NCBI GenBank assembly: GCA_905233465.1
Contig: CAJOEI010000013.1
Coordinates: forward strand, 37,571 to 86,401
Direction: 5' to 3'
Length of the DNA stretch: 48,831 nt
From: an uncultured Bacteroidaceae bacterium
Lineage (GTDB): Bacteria; Bacteroidota; Bacteroidia; Bacteroidales; Bacteroidaceae
Under the pieces are notes generated by a model that made no database searches, was not told the origin of the DNA, and saw only the letters and a program-made list of their open reading frames with translations. The position numbers and the translations under genes are program-made. This document shows positions 24,720 through 33,390 of the stretch, in pieces; position 1 is the stretch's first letter, and every line of letters begins with the position of its first letter.

Positions 24720-27164
24720 CTATTTCTCTACATGCATGCCCTTGTCGCCATAGTTGCCGTATGTGCCATAGTGACCATAGCGGCCGTAGTATGTACCATA
24801 GCGCGAGTAGCGGCCATACTTGCCGTAGCCATAGTAGAAGCCATTGGAGCGCTTGGTGAGGTCTATGCCATTAAGCACGATGTTAACCTTCGGCAGCTTG
24901 CCTTCCTTGCTGGTGCGGTTGATGAGCTCGAAGTCGGCCTTGGTAGTGATGCCCACACGCACTACAAAGAATGTCACATCGACGAGGCGCGACAGAGCGT
25001 ATGTATCGCTCACGAGAGCCACAGGCGGCGTGTCGAGGATGATGTAGTCATACTTTGTCTTGAGGTATTCGATGCCCTCATCGAGTATGTTGCGCGTGAT
25101 GAGCTCGCCCGGGTTAGGAGGTATGACACCAGCAGGCAGCACGTCGAGATTCTTGTTCACCACGCCACGCATAATCTGATCCTCAAGCAACGTGAAGTCA
25201 GCCTTGTCGGCGCGCAGGAATGTCGTGAGACCCTTCTCGCTCTTGGGAAGGCCGAAGAGCTTGACGAGTCGTGGCTTGCGCACATCAAGACCGATGATAA
25301 TCACACGCTTGCCAAGCAGCGCGAGCGACATGGCCAAATTGGTGGCCACGAAGGTCTTGCCCTCGCCCGGCACGCAGCTGGTGCAACACAGCACCTTCTC
25401 CGACGGCGTCATGACAAAGCGCAGGTTGGTGCGCAGTCCGCGGAAGGCCTCCTCCATCATGTTGTTGGTGTTCTCCTTTACCACGATGGCACGCTCGCCC
25501 TCAGCCAGATCGGTGGTCAACGGTATGTCAGCCAGCACAGAGATATTGGTGAGCTTCTCGATGTCCTCGCGGCCATTGATGCGGAAGCGCAACAGCTCAA
25601 GCAGATAGAACAGCGCCAGTGGGAAGAACAGACCAAAGAGGAACGCTCCAAGCATGATAATCTGCGACTTGGGGCTCACCTTGCCGCCGAGCTGCGGCAT
25701 GTCGATGATACGTGCCTTGTTGGCTGTAGAGGCAAGTGATATGTAGTTCTCCTCGCGCTTGTTGAGCAGTGTGAGATATAGGTTAGCCTTGATCTCCTGC
25801 TGGCGTCCGATGTTATTCAGCACGCGTTCCTGTGTGGGCGTGTTGCTGACCTTCGACGAGAAGTGTGCGAGCTGCGAGTCGATGCTGTTCTTACGCACCT
25901 GCAGGTCGCGATAGATACCACGAAGCTGTTGCTCCACAGCCGACCACAGCGCGCTAACCTCAGCATTGAGCTGCTGCACGGCGGGAGCCTCCTCGCTGGA
26001 ACTGGCAGCCAGACGGTTGCGCACCAGCAACTTGTCGTTATACTCCTTGATCATGCTGTTGGTGCCAGCATCAGTGATGCCCAGATTGGCAGGGATGAGT
26101 TCCTTGTCGTTGTTGGGGTTGTGAACATAGTCCAGCAGTCCCTGCACGAGTGCCATCTGTGTCTGGATGTCCACCTGCTGCTTCTGAAAGTCAGTGCTCT
26201 GGTTCAGAGCCTGGCTTGCATCGGTGGGCAGGTTGATGAGCTGGTTGCTGCGCTTGAAGCCCTCGAGGTCGCCCTCGGTGGTATCCAGCTCGCCCTGAAT
26301 AATTTCTATGCGCTCGTTGATGAAGGCCTCGGTCTTGCGTGCCACCTCGTTCTTGTCTTCATTGGCATCCTCGTTGTAGGACTCCACAAGTTGTTGCAGA
26401 TAGTCGTTGGCACGCTCCCACTGTGTGTCGCGCAATGACAGCACAGCCACGGTGGTCATCTTGGACGTGGGGCTGACGCTGAGCTTGTGTGCATACATGC
26501 GACCCATCATCACAGGCGGATAGATGACCACGTTCAGCTGGCGCTCGGGCAGGTCGTAGCCGGGGTTGCGTGTGAACAGAATCTTTCCCACCTTGGTGGT
26601 GATTGATGCGGGGAAGACGGTGATATCACGTGTGATAGTCTCACCTTCAGGATTCACGCGGCTGGGCAGCGTGACGTCCACGCGCACGCCCTCACCGTGT
26701 TTGTTAATCACGATAGGTATAGGTTTCTGCAACAGTTCCTGACGTGTGTCCTCAAGGTCCACCACGATGGGGCTGGTTTTGTAGAGCTCTGCCTCGCTGA
26801 CACGTCCCTGCATGGTGTAGGTGACATACAGCTTCAACGCCTTCACGGCGCGCGTGGCTACTGCTGTGGAAGTGAGAATTTCCAGCTCATTCTCAAAGCC
26901 GTTAGTGTTGGTGATGATACCCAACTGGTCCATCGCCTTGCCATTGCCACCGCGACTGGCGCCCTCATCCTTGATGAGAACCTTTGTGGACGACTGGTAG
27001 ACAGGATGCTGATACCGGAGATACACATACGCCAGGCTGACACATAGCAGCGTGGAGAAGATGATCCAATACCAATTCAGCACGATGATAGACCACACCT
27101 TGCGGAAGTCTATGCCAGAGGACTCCTCCTCTTCGACTTGTTTGTTTTCGACGTAATCTGCCAT
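24720..27164 (-). CDS. wzc: Polysaccharide co-polymerase / tyrosine autokinase (Wzc-like)
   Basis: 814 residues. Two transmembrane helices (about 25-48 and 510-535) bracket a Wzz-type periplasmic region with long coiled coil. The cytoplasmic BY-kinase has Walker A CVPGEGKTFVATN (about 597-609), Walker A' VIIIGLDVRKPR (Asp at about 627) and Walker B YIILDTPP (about 707-714). The C-terminus is an unusually regular Tyr/Gly tail with 12 tyrosines in the last 40 residues (pattern YGxYG), the expected autophosphorylation site. It controls chain length and export of the polysaccharide together with the Wza-like protein. Own promoter at 27194, own terminator at 24647. Confidence 0.93.
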   Translation of the reverse strand: MADYVENKQVEEEESSGIDFRKVWSIIVLNWYWIIFSTLLCVSLAYVYLRYQHPVYQSSTKVLIKDEGASRGGNGKAMDQLGIITNTNGFENELEILTSTAVATRAVKALKLYVTYTMQGRVSEAELYKTSPIVVDLEDTRQELLQKPIPIVINKHGEGVRVDVTLPSRVNPEGETITRDITVFPASITTKVGKILFTRNPGYDLPERQLNVVIYPPVMMGRMYAHKLSVSPTSKMTTVAVLSLRDTQWERANDYLQQLVESYNEDANEDKNEVARKTEAFINERIEIIQGELDTTEGDLEGFKRSNQLINLPTDASQALNQSTDFQKQQVDIQTQMALVQGLLDYVHNPNNDKELIPANLGITDAGTNSMIKEYNDKLLVRNRLAASSSEEAPAVQQLNAEVSALWSAVEQQLRGIYRDLQVRKNSIDSQLAHFSSKVSNTPTQERVLNNIGRQQEIKANLYLTLLNKREENYISLASTANKARIIDMPQLGGKVSPKSQIIMLGAFLFGLFFPLALFYLLELLRFRINGREDIEKLTNISVLADIPLTTDLAEGERAIVVKENTNNMMEEAFRGLRTNLRFVMTPSEKVLCCTSCVPGEGKTFVATNLAMSLALLGKRVIIIGLDVRKPRLVKLFGLPKSEKGLTTFLRADKADFTLLEDQIMRGVVNKNLDVLPAGVIPPNPGELITRNILDEGIEYLKTKYDYIILDTPPVALVSDTYALSRLVDVTFFVVRVGITTKADFELINRTSKEGKLPKVNIVLNGIDLTKRSNGFYYGYGKYGRYSRYGTYYGRYGHYGTYGNYGDKGMHVEK

Positions 27165-27193
27165 ATTATTTTAATTATATCTATTAGCGGGTG

Positions 27194-27201
27194 CAAAGTT
27201 A
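27194..27201 (-). promoter_or_regulatory. -7 box for the Wzc-like gene
   Basis: CAAAGTTA (TAACTTTG on the minus strand), a perfect match, 30 bp upstream of the ATG. Confidence 0.6.
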
Positions 27202-27275
27202 TACATAATGTTTGAAATGTCGAAAGCTTTTTGACGAAATATTATTATTAATTAGGTGGTTTCGTGGAAAAGGCT

Positions 27276-27283
27276 TACCTTTG
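27276..27283 (+). promoter_or_regulatory. -7 box for rmlA (TACCTTTG)
   Basis: A perfect TAnnTTTG match, 25 bp before the rmlA ATG, divergent from the wzc promoter. Confidence 0.65.
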
Positions 27284-27307
27284 CCACGCATTTTCACCCT
27301 CAAAACC

Positions 27308-28201
27308 ATGAAAGGAATAGTACTTGCAGGCGGTTCGGGCACACGTTTGTACCCCATCACCAAGGGCGTGTCTAAGCAGATGCTTCCTATTTTTGACAAG
27401 CCCATGATCTATTATCCGATCTCCGTGCTGATGCTTGCAGGCATCCGCGACATCCTCATTATATCCACGCCCTTCGACCTGCCTGCCTTCCGGCGGCTGT
27501 TGGGCGACGGCTCTGACTTCGGCGTACACTTTGAATATGCCGAGCAGCCCTCGCCCGATGGTTTGGCGCAGGCCTTTATCATCGGTGCCGACTTTGTTGG
27601 CGATGACGATGTGTGTCTGGTGTTGGGCGACAACATCTTCCACGGCGCAGGCCTCACGGCCATGTTGCGCGAAGCTGTGCGCACAGCCGAGGTGGAGCGC
27701 AAGGCCACCGTCTTCGGCTACTGGGTCAACGACCCCGAACGCTATGGTGTGGCCGAGTTTGACCACGACGGCAACTGCCTGAGCATTGAGGAGAAGCCTG
27801 CACAGCCCAAGTCCAACTATGCCGTGGTGGGACTGTACTTCTACCCCAACAGCGTGGTCAACGTGGCACGCGGCATACGTCCCTCGGCACGCGGGGAGCT
27901 GGAGATTACCACCGTAAACCAGCATTATCTGCAGGCCGGAGAACTGAAGGTGCAGACGCTGGGCCGCGGCTTTGCATGGCTCGACACGGGCACCCACGAC
28001 AGCCTCAGCGAGGCATCAACATTCATCGAGGTCATCGAGAAGCGCCAAGGCCTGAAGGTGGCATGTCTAGAAGGCATAGCCTATCGCAACGGCTGGATCA
28101 CCGCCGACGACATGCGTCGCATCGCACAGCCCATGCTCAAAAACCAGTATGGACAGTATCTGCTGAAGGTCATTGAGGAGCCGGTGATTGCAGAGATATA
28201 G
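27308..28201 (+). CDS. rmlA: Glucose-1-phosphate thymidylyltransferase
   Basis: 297 residues from the ATG at 27308; an in-frame ATG at 27212 lies upstream of the promoter and is rejected. The nucleotidyltransferase signature [19 protein letters not shown] is at the N-terminus, followed by [23 protein letters not shown] and [11 protein letters not shown]. It makes dTDP-glucose from dTTP and glucose-1-phosphate, the first step to dTDP-L-rhamnose. The other rml genes are not in the window. It is adjacent to the exopolysaccharide export genes, so it probably supplies precursor for that polymer. Confidence 0.95.
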   Translation: MKGIVLAGGSGTRLYPITKGVSKQMLPIFDKPMIYYPISVLMLAGIRDILIISTPFDLPAFRRLLGDGSDFGVHFEYAEQPSPDGLAQAFIIGADFVGDDDVCLVLGDNIFHGAGLTAMLREAVRTAEVERKATVFGYWVNDPERYGVAEFDHDGNCLSIEEKPAQPKSNYAVVGLYFYPNSVVNVARGIRPSARGELEITTVNQHYLQAGELKVQTLGRGFAWLDTGTHDSLSEASTFIEVIEKRQGLKVACLEGIAYRNGWITADDMRRIAQPMLKNQYGQYLLKVIEEPVIAEI

Positions 28202-28204
28202 ACG

Positions 28205-28270
28205 CCATAGCTATAGACTCTATAGGCTCTATAGCCTCTATAGCTTCTATAGGCACTATAGCAACTATAT
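28205..28270. repeat. Array of CTATAG palindromes at 9-bp spacing
   Basis: CTATAG starts at 28211, 28220, 28229, 28238, 28247 and 28256, an exact 9-bp period, with degenerate units ccatag at 28205 and ctatat at 28265. The three spacer bases vary. It begins 3 bp after the rmlA stop. It is analogous in design to the CCTAGG array after the export gene but differs in hexamer and period. Confidence 0.95.
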
Positions 28271-28313
28271 TTATTTAACATAGTAAACAATAATCGCAAA
28301 ATAGTAAATCATC

Positions 28314-28952
28314 ATGGGTTTCCTATCACGTCTGTTCGGCCGCAAGGCAGCCGAACCAGAGACTAAGACCGGTGGCATTGAGGACTTTATGACGCTCGTG
28401 CGCGTCTACTTCGAGGCCACAATAGCTGCCCAAGTGGGCATCACAAACCTGGCCGCGCTGCCCGAGCTGCGTGTGTTCAAGCAGACACTGAAGGTGCCGA
28501 CACTGAACAACAAGCTCGGCCTGGGCGAGAAGAAGCGCTGCGCCGCCATCCTCAGCGAGGTGTATCACGTCAGCGACGGCCTTACACAAGAGATTGATGC
28601 CAGCGTAAAGAAACGCTGCCGACGCCTGCAGGACGTGCAGCCGTATATGATTCAATTCCAAGGCTTCACGCAGGACCTGATGATGCTCATAGGCAACTTG
28701 ATGCAGTGGAAGCTGCGCGTGCCGTCGTTCATGCAGAAGGCCATCCGCGAGATGACGGCCAAGACCGTCCACGACATCCTTACCAAGGACAGCTGGAAGG
28801 ACGACAATAGCCGCCGTGTGGCAGTACAGGTGCGCCGCTACCAGCAGACGCTGGGCTTCAGCGAGGCATGGATTACGGAGTACGCACAGGCACTGGTGAC
28901 GCTCGCCAAGAAAGAAAAACGTGCAAATATCGACGACGACAAGCAAAAATAA
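28314..28952 (+). CDS. Conserved hypothetical protein
   Basis: 212 residues, mostly helical, no signal peptide or membrane segment. It starts MGFLSRLFGRKAAEPE and contains KQTLKVPTLNNKLGLGEKKR, LMMLIGNLMQWKLRVPSFMQ and a lysine-rich tail (KKEKRANIDDDKQK). It looks like a cytosolic protein found in Bacteroidales near this locus, but I do not recognise a function. No dedicated promoter was found; the CTATAG array separates it from rmlA. Confidence 0.7.
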   Translation: MGFLSRLFGRKAAEPETKTGGIEDFMTLVRVYFEATIAAQVGITNLAALPELRVFKQTLKVPTLNNKLGLGEKKRCAAILSEVYHVSDGLTQEIDASVKKRCRRLQDVQPYMIQFQGFTQDLMMLIGNLMQWKLRVPSFMQKAIREMTAKTVHDILTKDSWKDDNSRRVAVQVRRYQQTLGFSEAWITEYAQALVTLAKKEKRANIDDDKQK

Positions 28953-29026
28953 CGCGCTAAACTTGCACATATCAAAATAATGCGCTACCTTCGCGCCATA
29001 ATTCGTGAACAAAGGCCTATAGACAC

Positions 29027-29350
29027 ATGACCGCCGAAGAGGACAAAACCGTGCGACTACTCCAGACCCGCACAAGGCAACTCATCCTGAGATTCCAGCA
29101 ACTCAAGGAAGAGAACGCCGAACTGCGAGAGGAACTTAGCGCGCGGGAGAAAGACCTCAAAAACGTGCGTGAACGCAACAAAAGCCTTGAGACCGAATAC
29201 GCAAACCTGAAAATGGCACGCATGATAAGCCTGGGCGACAACGACATTGCCGAAGCCAAGGCACGCGTAGCCAGATTGGTGCGAGACGTAGACAAGTGTA
29301 TCGCCCTGCTCAAGGGCATGGCGCCCGCCGACACCATAGCAATGGCATAG
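29027..29350 (+). CDS. Coiled-coil protein upstream of zapA
   Basis: 107 residues. A coiled coil covers about residues 8-65 (LRFQQLKEENAELREELSA, then SLETEYANLK), ending in a small helical domain (AEAKARVARLVRDVDKCIALL). No export signal. Its position directly upstream of zapA and its shape recall ZapB-like or other division-associated coiled coils of Bacteroidetes; that function is inferred from context only. A weak promoter-like TACCTTCG (one mismatch) lies at 28986-28993. Confidence 0.7.
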   Translation: MTAEEDKTVRLLQTRTRQLILRFQQLKEENAELREELSAREKDLKNVRERNKSLETEYANLKMARMISLGDNDIAEAKARVARLVRDVDKCIALLKGMAPADTIAMA

Positions 29351-29401
29351 GCACAGCGCCCGACCGACAAGCAATACAGAAAACATCATCACAAGACCAC
29401 G

Positions 29402-29692
29402 ATGGAAGTAAGCGATACCTTCAAGATAAAACTGAAACTGGGCAGCACCACATTCCCCATCACCATACGGCGCGCCGACGAGGTGCTCTACCGTGATGCC
29501 GAGAAGCTCATCAACCAACGTTATAGCTTCTATGCCAATCAGTTTCCACATCAGACCAGCGAGACATATCTCATGATGGCTACCATCGAGATTGCCGTGA
29601 GGCTGCAAGTGGCGGAGACAAAAGGGAATCTGCAACCCATCATGGCCACGCTCAACGGGCTCATCAACGAAGTGGAGGACAGCTTGAAATAG
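29402..29692 (+). CDS. zapA: Cell division protein ZapA
   Basis: 96 residues. The N-terminal beta-alpha part (KIKLKLGSTTFPITIRRADEVLYRDAEKLIN) and C-terminal helix (ATIEIAVRLQVAETK...LNGLINEVEDSL) match ZapA (PF05164). ZapA binds FtsZ and cross-links its filaments at midcell. The order coiled-coil protein, zapA, rny is common in Bacteroidetes. The gap to the upstream gene is 51 bp. Confidence 0.88.
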   Translation: MEVSDTFKIKLKLGSTTFPITIRRADEVLYRDAEKLINQRYSFYANQFPHQTSETYLMMATIEIAVRLQVAETKGNLQPIMATLNGLINEVEDSLK

Positions 29693-29735
29693 CATTCCAC
29701 ACGCCCACGCCCCAAGGCGCCAAGCCACGACAGAC

Positions 29736-29829
29736 AACGACGCACCATTCTTGTGCCCCAACAATGGGGAGCAACAGGTATGGTACGTCGTTATATATAT
29801 TAATGTAGCAACATCGCCCCGTTCCGGGG
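29736..29829 (+). ncRNA. Structured region between zapA and rny, possible small RNA
   Basis: Two hairpins occupy the 169-bp gap. The first spans 29736-29792: outer stem aacgacg / cgtcgtt, continued by accat / atggt, with an inner tgcccc / gggg-a-gca stem. The second is ccccgttccgggg at 29817-29829, followed by an AT-rich stretch. In several bacteria 6S RNA lies downstream of zapA, so a 6S-like RNA is one possibility; an rny leader structure is another. I see no convincing promoter and cannot confirm the fold. Confidence 0.3.
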
Positions 29830-29861
29830 TAATAATAAACAAATACAATAACTAAAACTCA

Positions 29862-31421
29862 ATGACAACAATCGGACTGATAATCACCATCGCATCGGCA
29901 CTGATAGCTGTGGCTGTGTGCATATACCAGCTGATATGGTATCGCCATACGCGTCCGGCACGCATGCGAGCACTGCAAGAGGCAGCCCAGAAGGATGCCG
30001 AAGTGATAAAACAAAAGAAACTGTTGGAAGTTAAGGAGAAGTTCCTCAACAAGAAGGCAGAGCTGGAGAAAGAAGTGCAGCAGCGCAACCAGCAGATACA
30101 GCAGAGCGAGAACCGCCTGAAGCAGCGCGAGCTGAGCCTGAACCAGCGACAGGACGAGCTCGGACGCCGCAAGAACGAACAAGAAGCCGAGCGCAAGCGT
30201 CTGGACCAGCAGACCTCGCTGCTGCAGAAGCGCGAGGAGGAGCTGGAGCAGCGCCTCGAAGGGCTCATCGAGCAAGAGCGTTCACAACTGGAGAAGATCA
30301 GCGGCCTGAGTGCCGAGGAAGCCAAGGAGCGCCTCGTCGAGACGCTGAAGGACGAAGCCAAGACCGCCGCCGCCAGCTACATCAACGACATCATGGACGA
30401 TGCCAAGATGACCGCTAACAAGGAGGCCAAGCGCATCATCATACAGACCATACAGCGTGTGGCAACAGAGACAGCTGTCGAGAATAGCGTCACCGTGTTC
30501 CACATCGAGAACGACGACGTCAAGGGCCGCATCATCGGCCGTGAAGGCCGCAACATCCGTGCCCTCGAAGCCGCTGCCGGCGTGGAGATTGTCGTGGACG
30601 ACACTCCTGAGGCCATCGTCATCTCAGCCTTCGACCCTGTGCGCCGCGAGATATGCCGTCTGGCGCTCCACCAATTGGTGGCCGACGGCCGCATCCACCC
30701 TGCACGCATCGAAGAGGTTGTGGCCAAGGTGAAGAAGCAGATTGACGAAGAGATTATGGAAGTCGGCAAGCGTACGGCCATAGACCTTGGCGTGCACGGC
30801 CTGCACCCCGAACTCATTCGCATCATCGGTAAGATGAAATACCGTTCCAGCTACGGCCAGAACCTGCTGCAGCATGCCCGCGAGACCGCCAATCTCTGCG
30901 CCGTGATGGCATCGGAACTCGGCCTCAACGCCAAGAAAGCCAAGCGTGCAGGCTTGCTCCACGACATCGGCAAGGTGCCCGACGAAGAGCCCGAACTGCC
31001 GCACGCACTCTACGGCGCCAAGCTTGCTGAGAAGTACAAGGAGAAGCCCGACATCTGCAACGCCATCGGTGCGCACCACGAAGAGATGGAGATGACAAGC
31101 CTCATCTCGCCCATCGTGCAGGTCTGCGACGCCATCAGCGGTGCACGTCCCGGCGCACGCCGCGAGATTGCCGAGGCCTACATCAAGCGCCTGAAGGACC
31201 TCGAGAACATCGCCATGTCCTATCCCGGAGTCACCAAGACCTACGCCATACAAGCAGGCCGTGAGCTGCGTGTCATCGTCGGTGCCGACAAGATCGACGA
31301 CAAGCAGATTGAAGTCCTCAGCTCGGACATCGCCACGAAGATCCAGAACGAGATGACCTATCCCGGTCAGGTTAAGATCACCGTAATACGCGAGACACGC
31401 GCCGTGAGCTTCGCAAAGTAG
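29862..31421 (+). CDS. rny: Ribonuclease Y
   Basis: 519 residues. One N-terminal transmembrane helix (about 5-26) anchors it to the inner membrane. A long charged coiled coil (about 35-165) follows, then a KH RNA-binding domain with the GxxG loop in [12 protein letters not shown] (about 222-233) and an HD domain with His367-Asp368 in [14 protein letters not shown]. It is an endoribonuclease that starts mRNA decay. The length is usual for the family. It ends at a strong bidirectional terminator. Confidence 0.95.
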   Translation: MTTIGLIITIASALIAVAVCIYQLIWYRHTRPARMRALQEAAQKDAEVIKQKKLLEVKEKFLNKKAELEKEVQQRNQQIQQSENRLKQRELSLNQRQDELGRRKNEQEAERKRLDQQTSLLQKREEELEQRLEGLIEQERSQLEKISGLSAEEAKERLVETLKDEAKTAAASYINDIMDDAKMTANKEAKRIIIQTIQRVATETAVENSVTVFHIENDDVKGRIIGREGRNIRALEAAAGVEIVVDDTPEAIVISAFDPVRREICRLALHQLVADGRIHPARIEEVVAKVKKQIDEEIMEVGKRTAIDLGVHGLHPELIRIIGKMKYRSSYGQNLLQHARETANLCAVMASELGLNAKKAKRAGLLHDIGKVPDEEPELPHALYGAKLAEKYKEKPDICNAIGAHHEEMEMTSLISPIVQVCDAISGARPGARREIAEAYIKRLKDLENIAMSYPGVTKTYAIQAGRELRVIVGADKIDDKQIEVLSSDIATKIQNEMTYPGQVKITVIRETRAVSFAK

Positions 31422-31441
31422 TCCACACCGGAACCCCATAT

Positions 31442-31481
31442 AAACGTCAAAGCCCTGCCAGCAGGCAGGGCTTTGACGTTT
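31442..31481. terminator. Bidirectional terminator between rny and the glycosyltransferase gene
   Basis: A perfect 18-bp stem, aaacgtcaaagccctgcc and its complement, with a 4-nt loop (agca). It is flanked by A/T runs on both sides and overlaps the last base of the opposing gene. Confidence 0.9.
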
Positions 31482-32239
31482 TATATCAGGCTCTTGTAGA
31501 AAGCACGTATGGCATAATTGACATACAGATATGCCGACCGCAATACGCCTAAATGCTCGATTTGGCGATATATGTCCCACTGCCAGTGGAGAATGTCCAG
31601 CTTGCGCGCCGACACCGACTGCTCGCGCACTCTATATACCGCCGTCACGCAACCTGCATTGCGGGCGAACAAGCCAGAGGTTTTCAGTATGTCCAACCAC
31701 ATGGGATAGTCCTCGTGGTGTATGACCTGAAAATAGAACTTACCCACTTTCTGCGTGTCGTAGATGCCAGTGAGGTTGCCGATAACGTTGCCCTTGAGCA
31801 ACTGTGCGTAGTCCACACGGGCCGGTGCATGCACGATGCGGTTGCTACGTCGGCCGCTGTCGGTCATCTTCTCATAGTCGGAATATACTATCACCGTGTC
31901 ATCGCGGTCGAAAAACGGCAACTGGCTTTCCAGCTTGTGCGGCAGCCATATGTCGTCGCTGTCCAAGAAGGCAATGAAGCGTCCGCGTGCCTCACGCACA
32001 CCGACATTGCGCGGCGATGCGGGATTGCCCGAGGGATGGTCGTTGCGCAACAGCCTCACGCGCGGATCAATGGCGGCATAGTGCTCCACGAGGGCTACGG
32101 AGTCATCGGTCGACGCGTCGTCGACCACCAACAGTTCCCAGTCCTTGTAGGTCTGGGCCAGCACGCTCTCCACCGATTCCCCGACGTAGTGCGAGGAATT
32201 GTGCATGGGCATGACTATGGAAACCGTAACCTTTGACAT
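31481..32239 (-). CDS. Family 2 glycosyltransferase
   Basis: 252 residues using the ATG at 32239 (MSKVTVSIVMPMHNS). An in-frame ATG at 32263 lies within the -7 box and would precede the transcript start. GT-A motifs are clear: SIVMPMHNSS, LLVVDDASTDDS, SPRNVGVREARGRFIAFLDSDDIW (DxD-like), and HHEDYPMWLDIL. It would transfer a sugar from a nucleotide donor onto a lipid- or surface-glycan. It is a single-gene unit, with no other glycan genes adjacent; specificity is unknown. Confidence 0.9.
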   Translation of the reverse strand: MSKVTVSIVMPMHNSSHYVGESVESVLAQTYKDWELLVVDDASTDDSVALVEHYAAIDPRVRLLRNDHPSGNPASPRNVGVREARGRFIAFLDSDDIWLPHKLESQLPFFDRDDTVIVYSDYEKMTDSGRRSNRIVHAPARVDYAQLLKGNVIGNLTGIYDTQKVGKFYFQVIHHEDYPMWLDILKTSGLFARNAGCVTAVYRVREQSVSARKLDILHWQWDIYRQIEHLGVLRSAYLYVNYAIRAFYKSLI

Positions 32240-32260
32240 CACATGTTCAGAAAATGCGTG

Positions 32261-32268
32261 CAAAGGTA
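32261..32268 (-). promoter_or_regulatory. -7 box for the glycosyltransferase gene
   Basis: CAAAGGTA (TACCTTTG on the minus strand), a perfect match, 22 bp upstream of the chosen ATG. It decides the start codon. Confidence 0.65.
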
Positions 32269-32324
32269 GTGATAAAATCCGACACTCCGTCAGTTATTCG
32301 CAAAAAAGTACAGAAATAACGAAT

Positions 32325-32518
32325 TTTAAGTAGGTATTCAAAATTAGTTTTATGTATTTTGTCTTCTATTTGGATGCAGATTTTCCTTCTTGTCGAAGGA
32401 GCATAGCGGGCTATGTGACTGAGATAAGGAGGGAAAGATGCGCCAAAGAGATGATAAAAGACATGAAATACACACCTACTGGGAAAAAGACGCAAAATAA
32501 TTCTGAATACCTACTTAT
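32325..32518. repeat. MITE-like element bounded by inverted repeats
   Basis: aagtaggtattca at 32328-32340 is exactly complementary to tgaatacctactt at 32504-32516. The enclosed 160 bp are AT-richer than the surroundings, with no complete gene. Two short open frames cross it on opposite strands and look spurious. Terminal inverted repeats and lack of a transposase fit a non-autonomous element; only one copy is in the window. It makes up most of the gap between the glycosyltransferase promoter and rhaD. Confidence 0.5.
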
Positions 32519-32533
32519 TAGATTGTACGGCAA

Positions 32534-33346
32534 CTATTTCGGCAAACCGAAGACATCGCTGAGCTCCTTCATCTGTGCATCCGTCATGCCGTCGGGTTCG
32601 AAGCCCATGTTCTTAGCTGCGATGTAGATGAGAGCTGACTTGTTGAGCACGTCTATCTGGTCAAAGGCCGCCATGACGTCGACATCCACGGCAAAGACAC
32701 CATGTTTCTCCCACATCACCACGTCATAGTCGTCGTCCAGCGCCTTGATGGTGGCGTCAGCCAGCTCCACACTGCTGGGCAGCATATACGGCACCATACC
32801 CAATCCGCGCGGACAGAAGGCCTTCGTCTCGGGAATCATAGACCATAGCATCCGCGTGGCTACGTCCTTCTCCATGAACTTCTTGTTGTGGGTCATCGCC
32901 ACAAGCTCGATGGGATGTGTGTGCACGCTGGCACGATATGGCGAACCCTTGGCCAGCAGATAGTTGTGTACGGCGAGGTGCGACGGCAGCTCGCTTGTGG
33001 GCTTCACGGGTTTGTCGGCGATGATGACATAGCTCGCACAGTCGTCGAGGATGCGTATCACGCTGCCGTTGTCCATAGGCCAGCGTGCCAGGTCGCGCAT
33101 ACGCATGTTGGTGCCCTTGCAGTAGAAGTAGCAACCACGCAGGTGCGGCAGCGTAGCGCCAATCTGGTAAACGGGCGATATAGCCGGCAGCTGACGTATG
33201 GCATCGTCAATGTGCTCGGTGATGTTTATTGTGATATTACCTCCGTTGCGCTCGGCCCATCCTTTTTGCCAAAGATAGCCAGCCACTTCTGCGACGTCGC
33301 CGACCACCTTCGCCAGCGCTTCGCGATTCTCAAGAATACTATTCAT
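32534..33346 (-). CDS. rhaD: Rhamnulose-1-phosphate aldolase
   Basis: 270 residues. It cleaves L-rhamnulose-1-phosphate into dihydroxyacetone phosphate and L-lactaldehyde. The class II aldolase signature includes RNGGNITIN (about 33-41), the catalytic Glu119 in TSEL, and zinc ligands His142 and His144 (HTHPIE) and His215 (WEKHG), matching the E. coli RhaD arrangement. It is the last gene of the rhaA-permease-rhaD operon. The gap to the permease gene is 37 bp and contains a short direct repeat. Confidence 0.95.
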   Translation of the reverse strand: MNSILENREALAKVVGDVAEVAGYLWQKGWAERNGGNITINITEHIDDAIRQLPAISPVYQIGATLPHLRGCYFYCKGTNMRMRDLARWPMDNGSVIRILDDCASYVIIADKPVKPTSELPSHLAVHNYLLAKGSPYRASVHTHPIELVAMTHNKKFMEKDVATRMLWSMIPETKAFCPRGLGMVPYMLPSSVELADATIKALDDDYDVVMWEKHGVFAVDVDVMAAFDQIDVLNKSALIYIAAKNMGFEPDGMTDAQMKELSDVFGLPK

Positions 33347-33362
33347 AATATTGCTTTAATTT

Positions 33363-33390
33363 TCAATTCTCAATTCTCAATTCTCAATTA
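33363..33390. repeat. Short direct repeat of CAATTCT
   Basis: Three to four copies of a 7-bp unit (tcaattc). The repeat overlaps the last codons of the permease gene and supplies its stop codon (33384-33386). Confidence 0.8.

Noticed and set aside
32352..32627. Plus-strand open frame of 91 codons crossing the 32.3-32.5 kb gap into rhaD
   Set aside because: It runs antisense into the well-supported rhaD gene and across the inverted-repeat element; no domain and no promoter.
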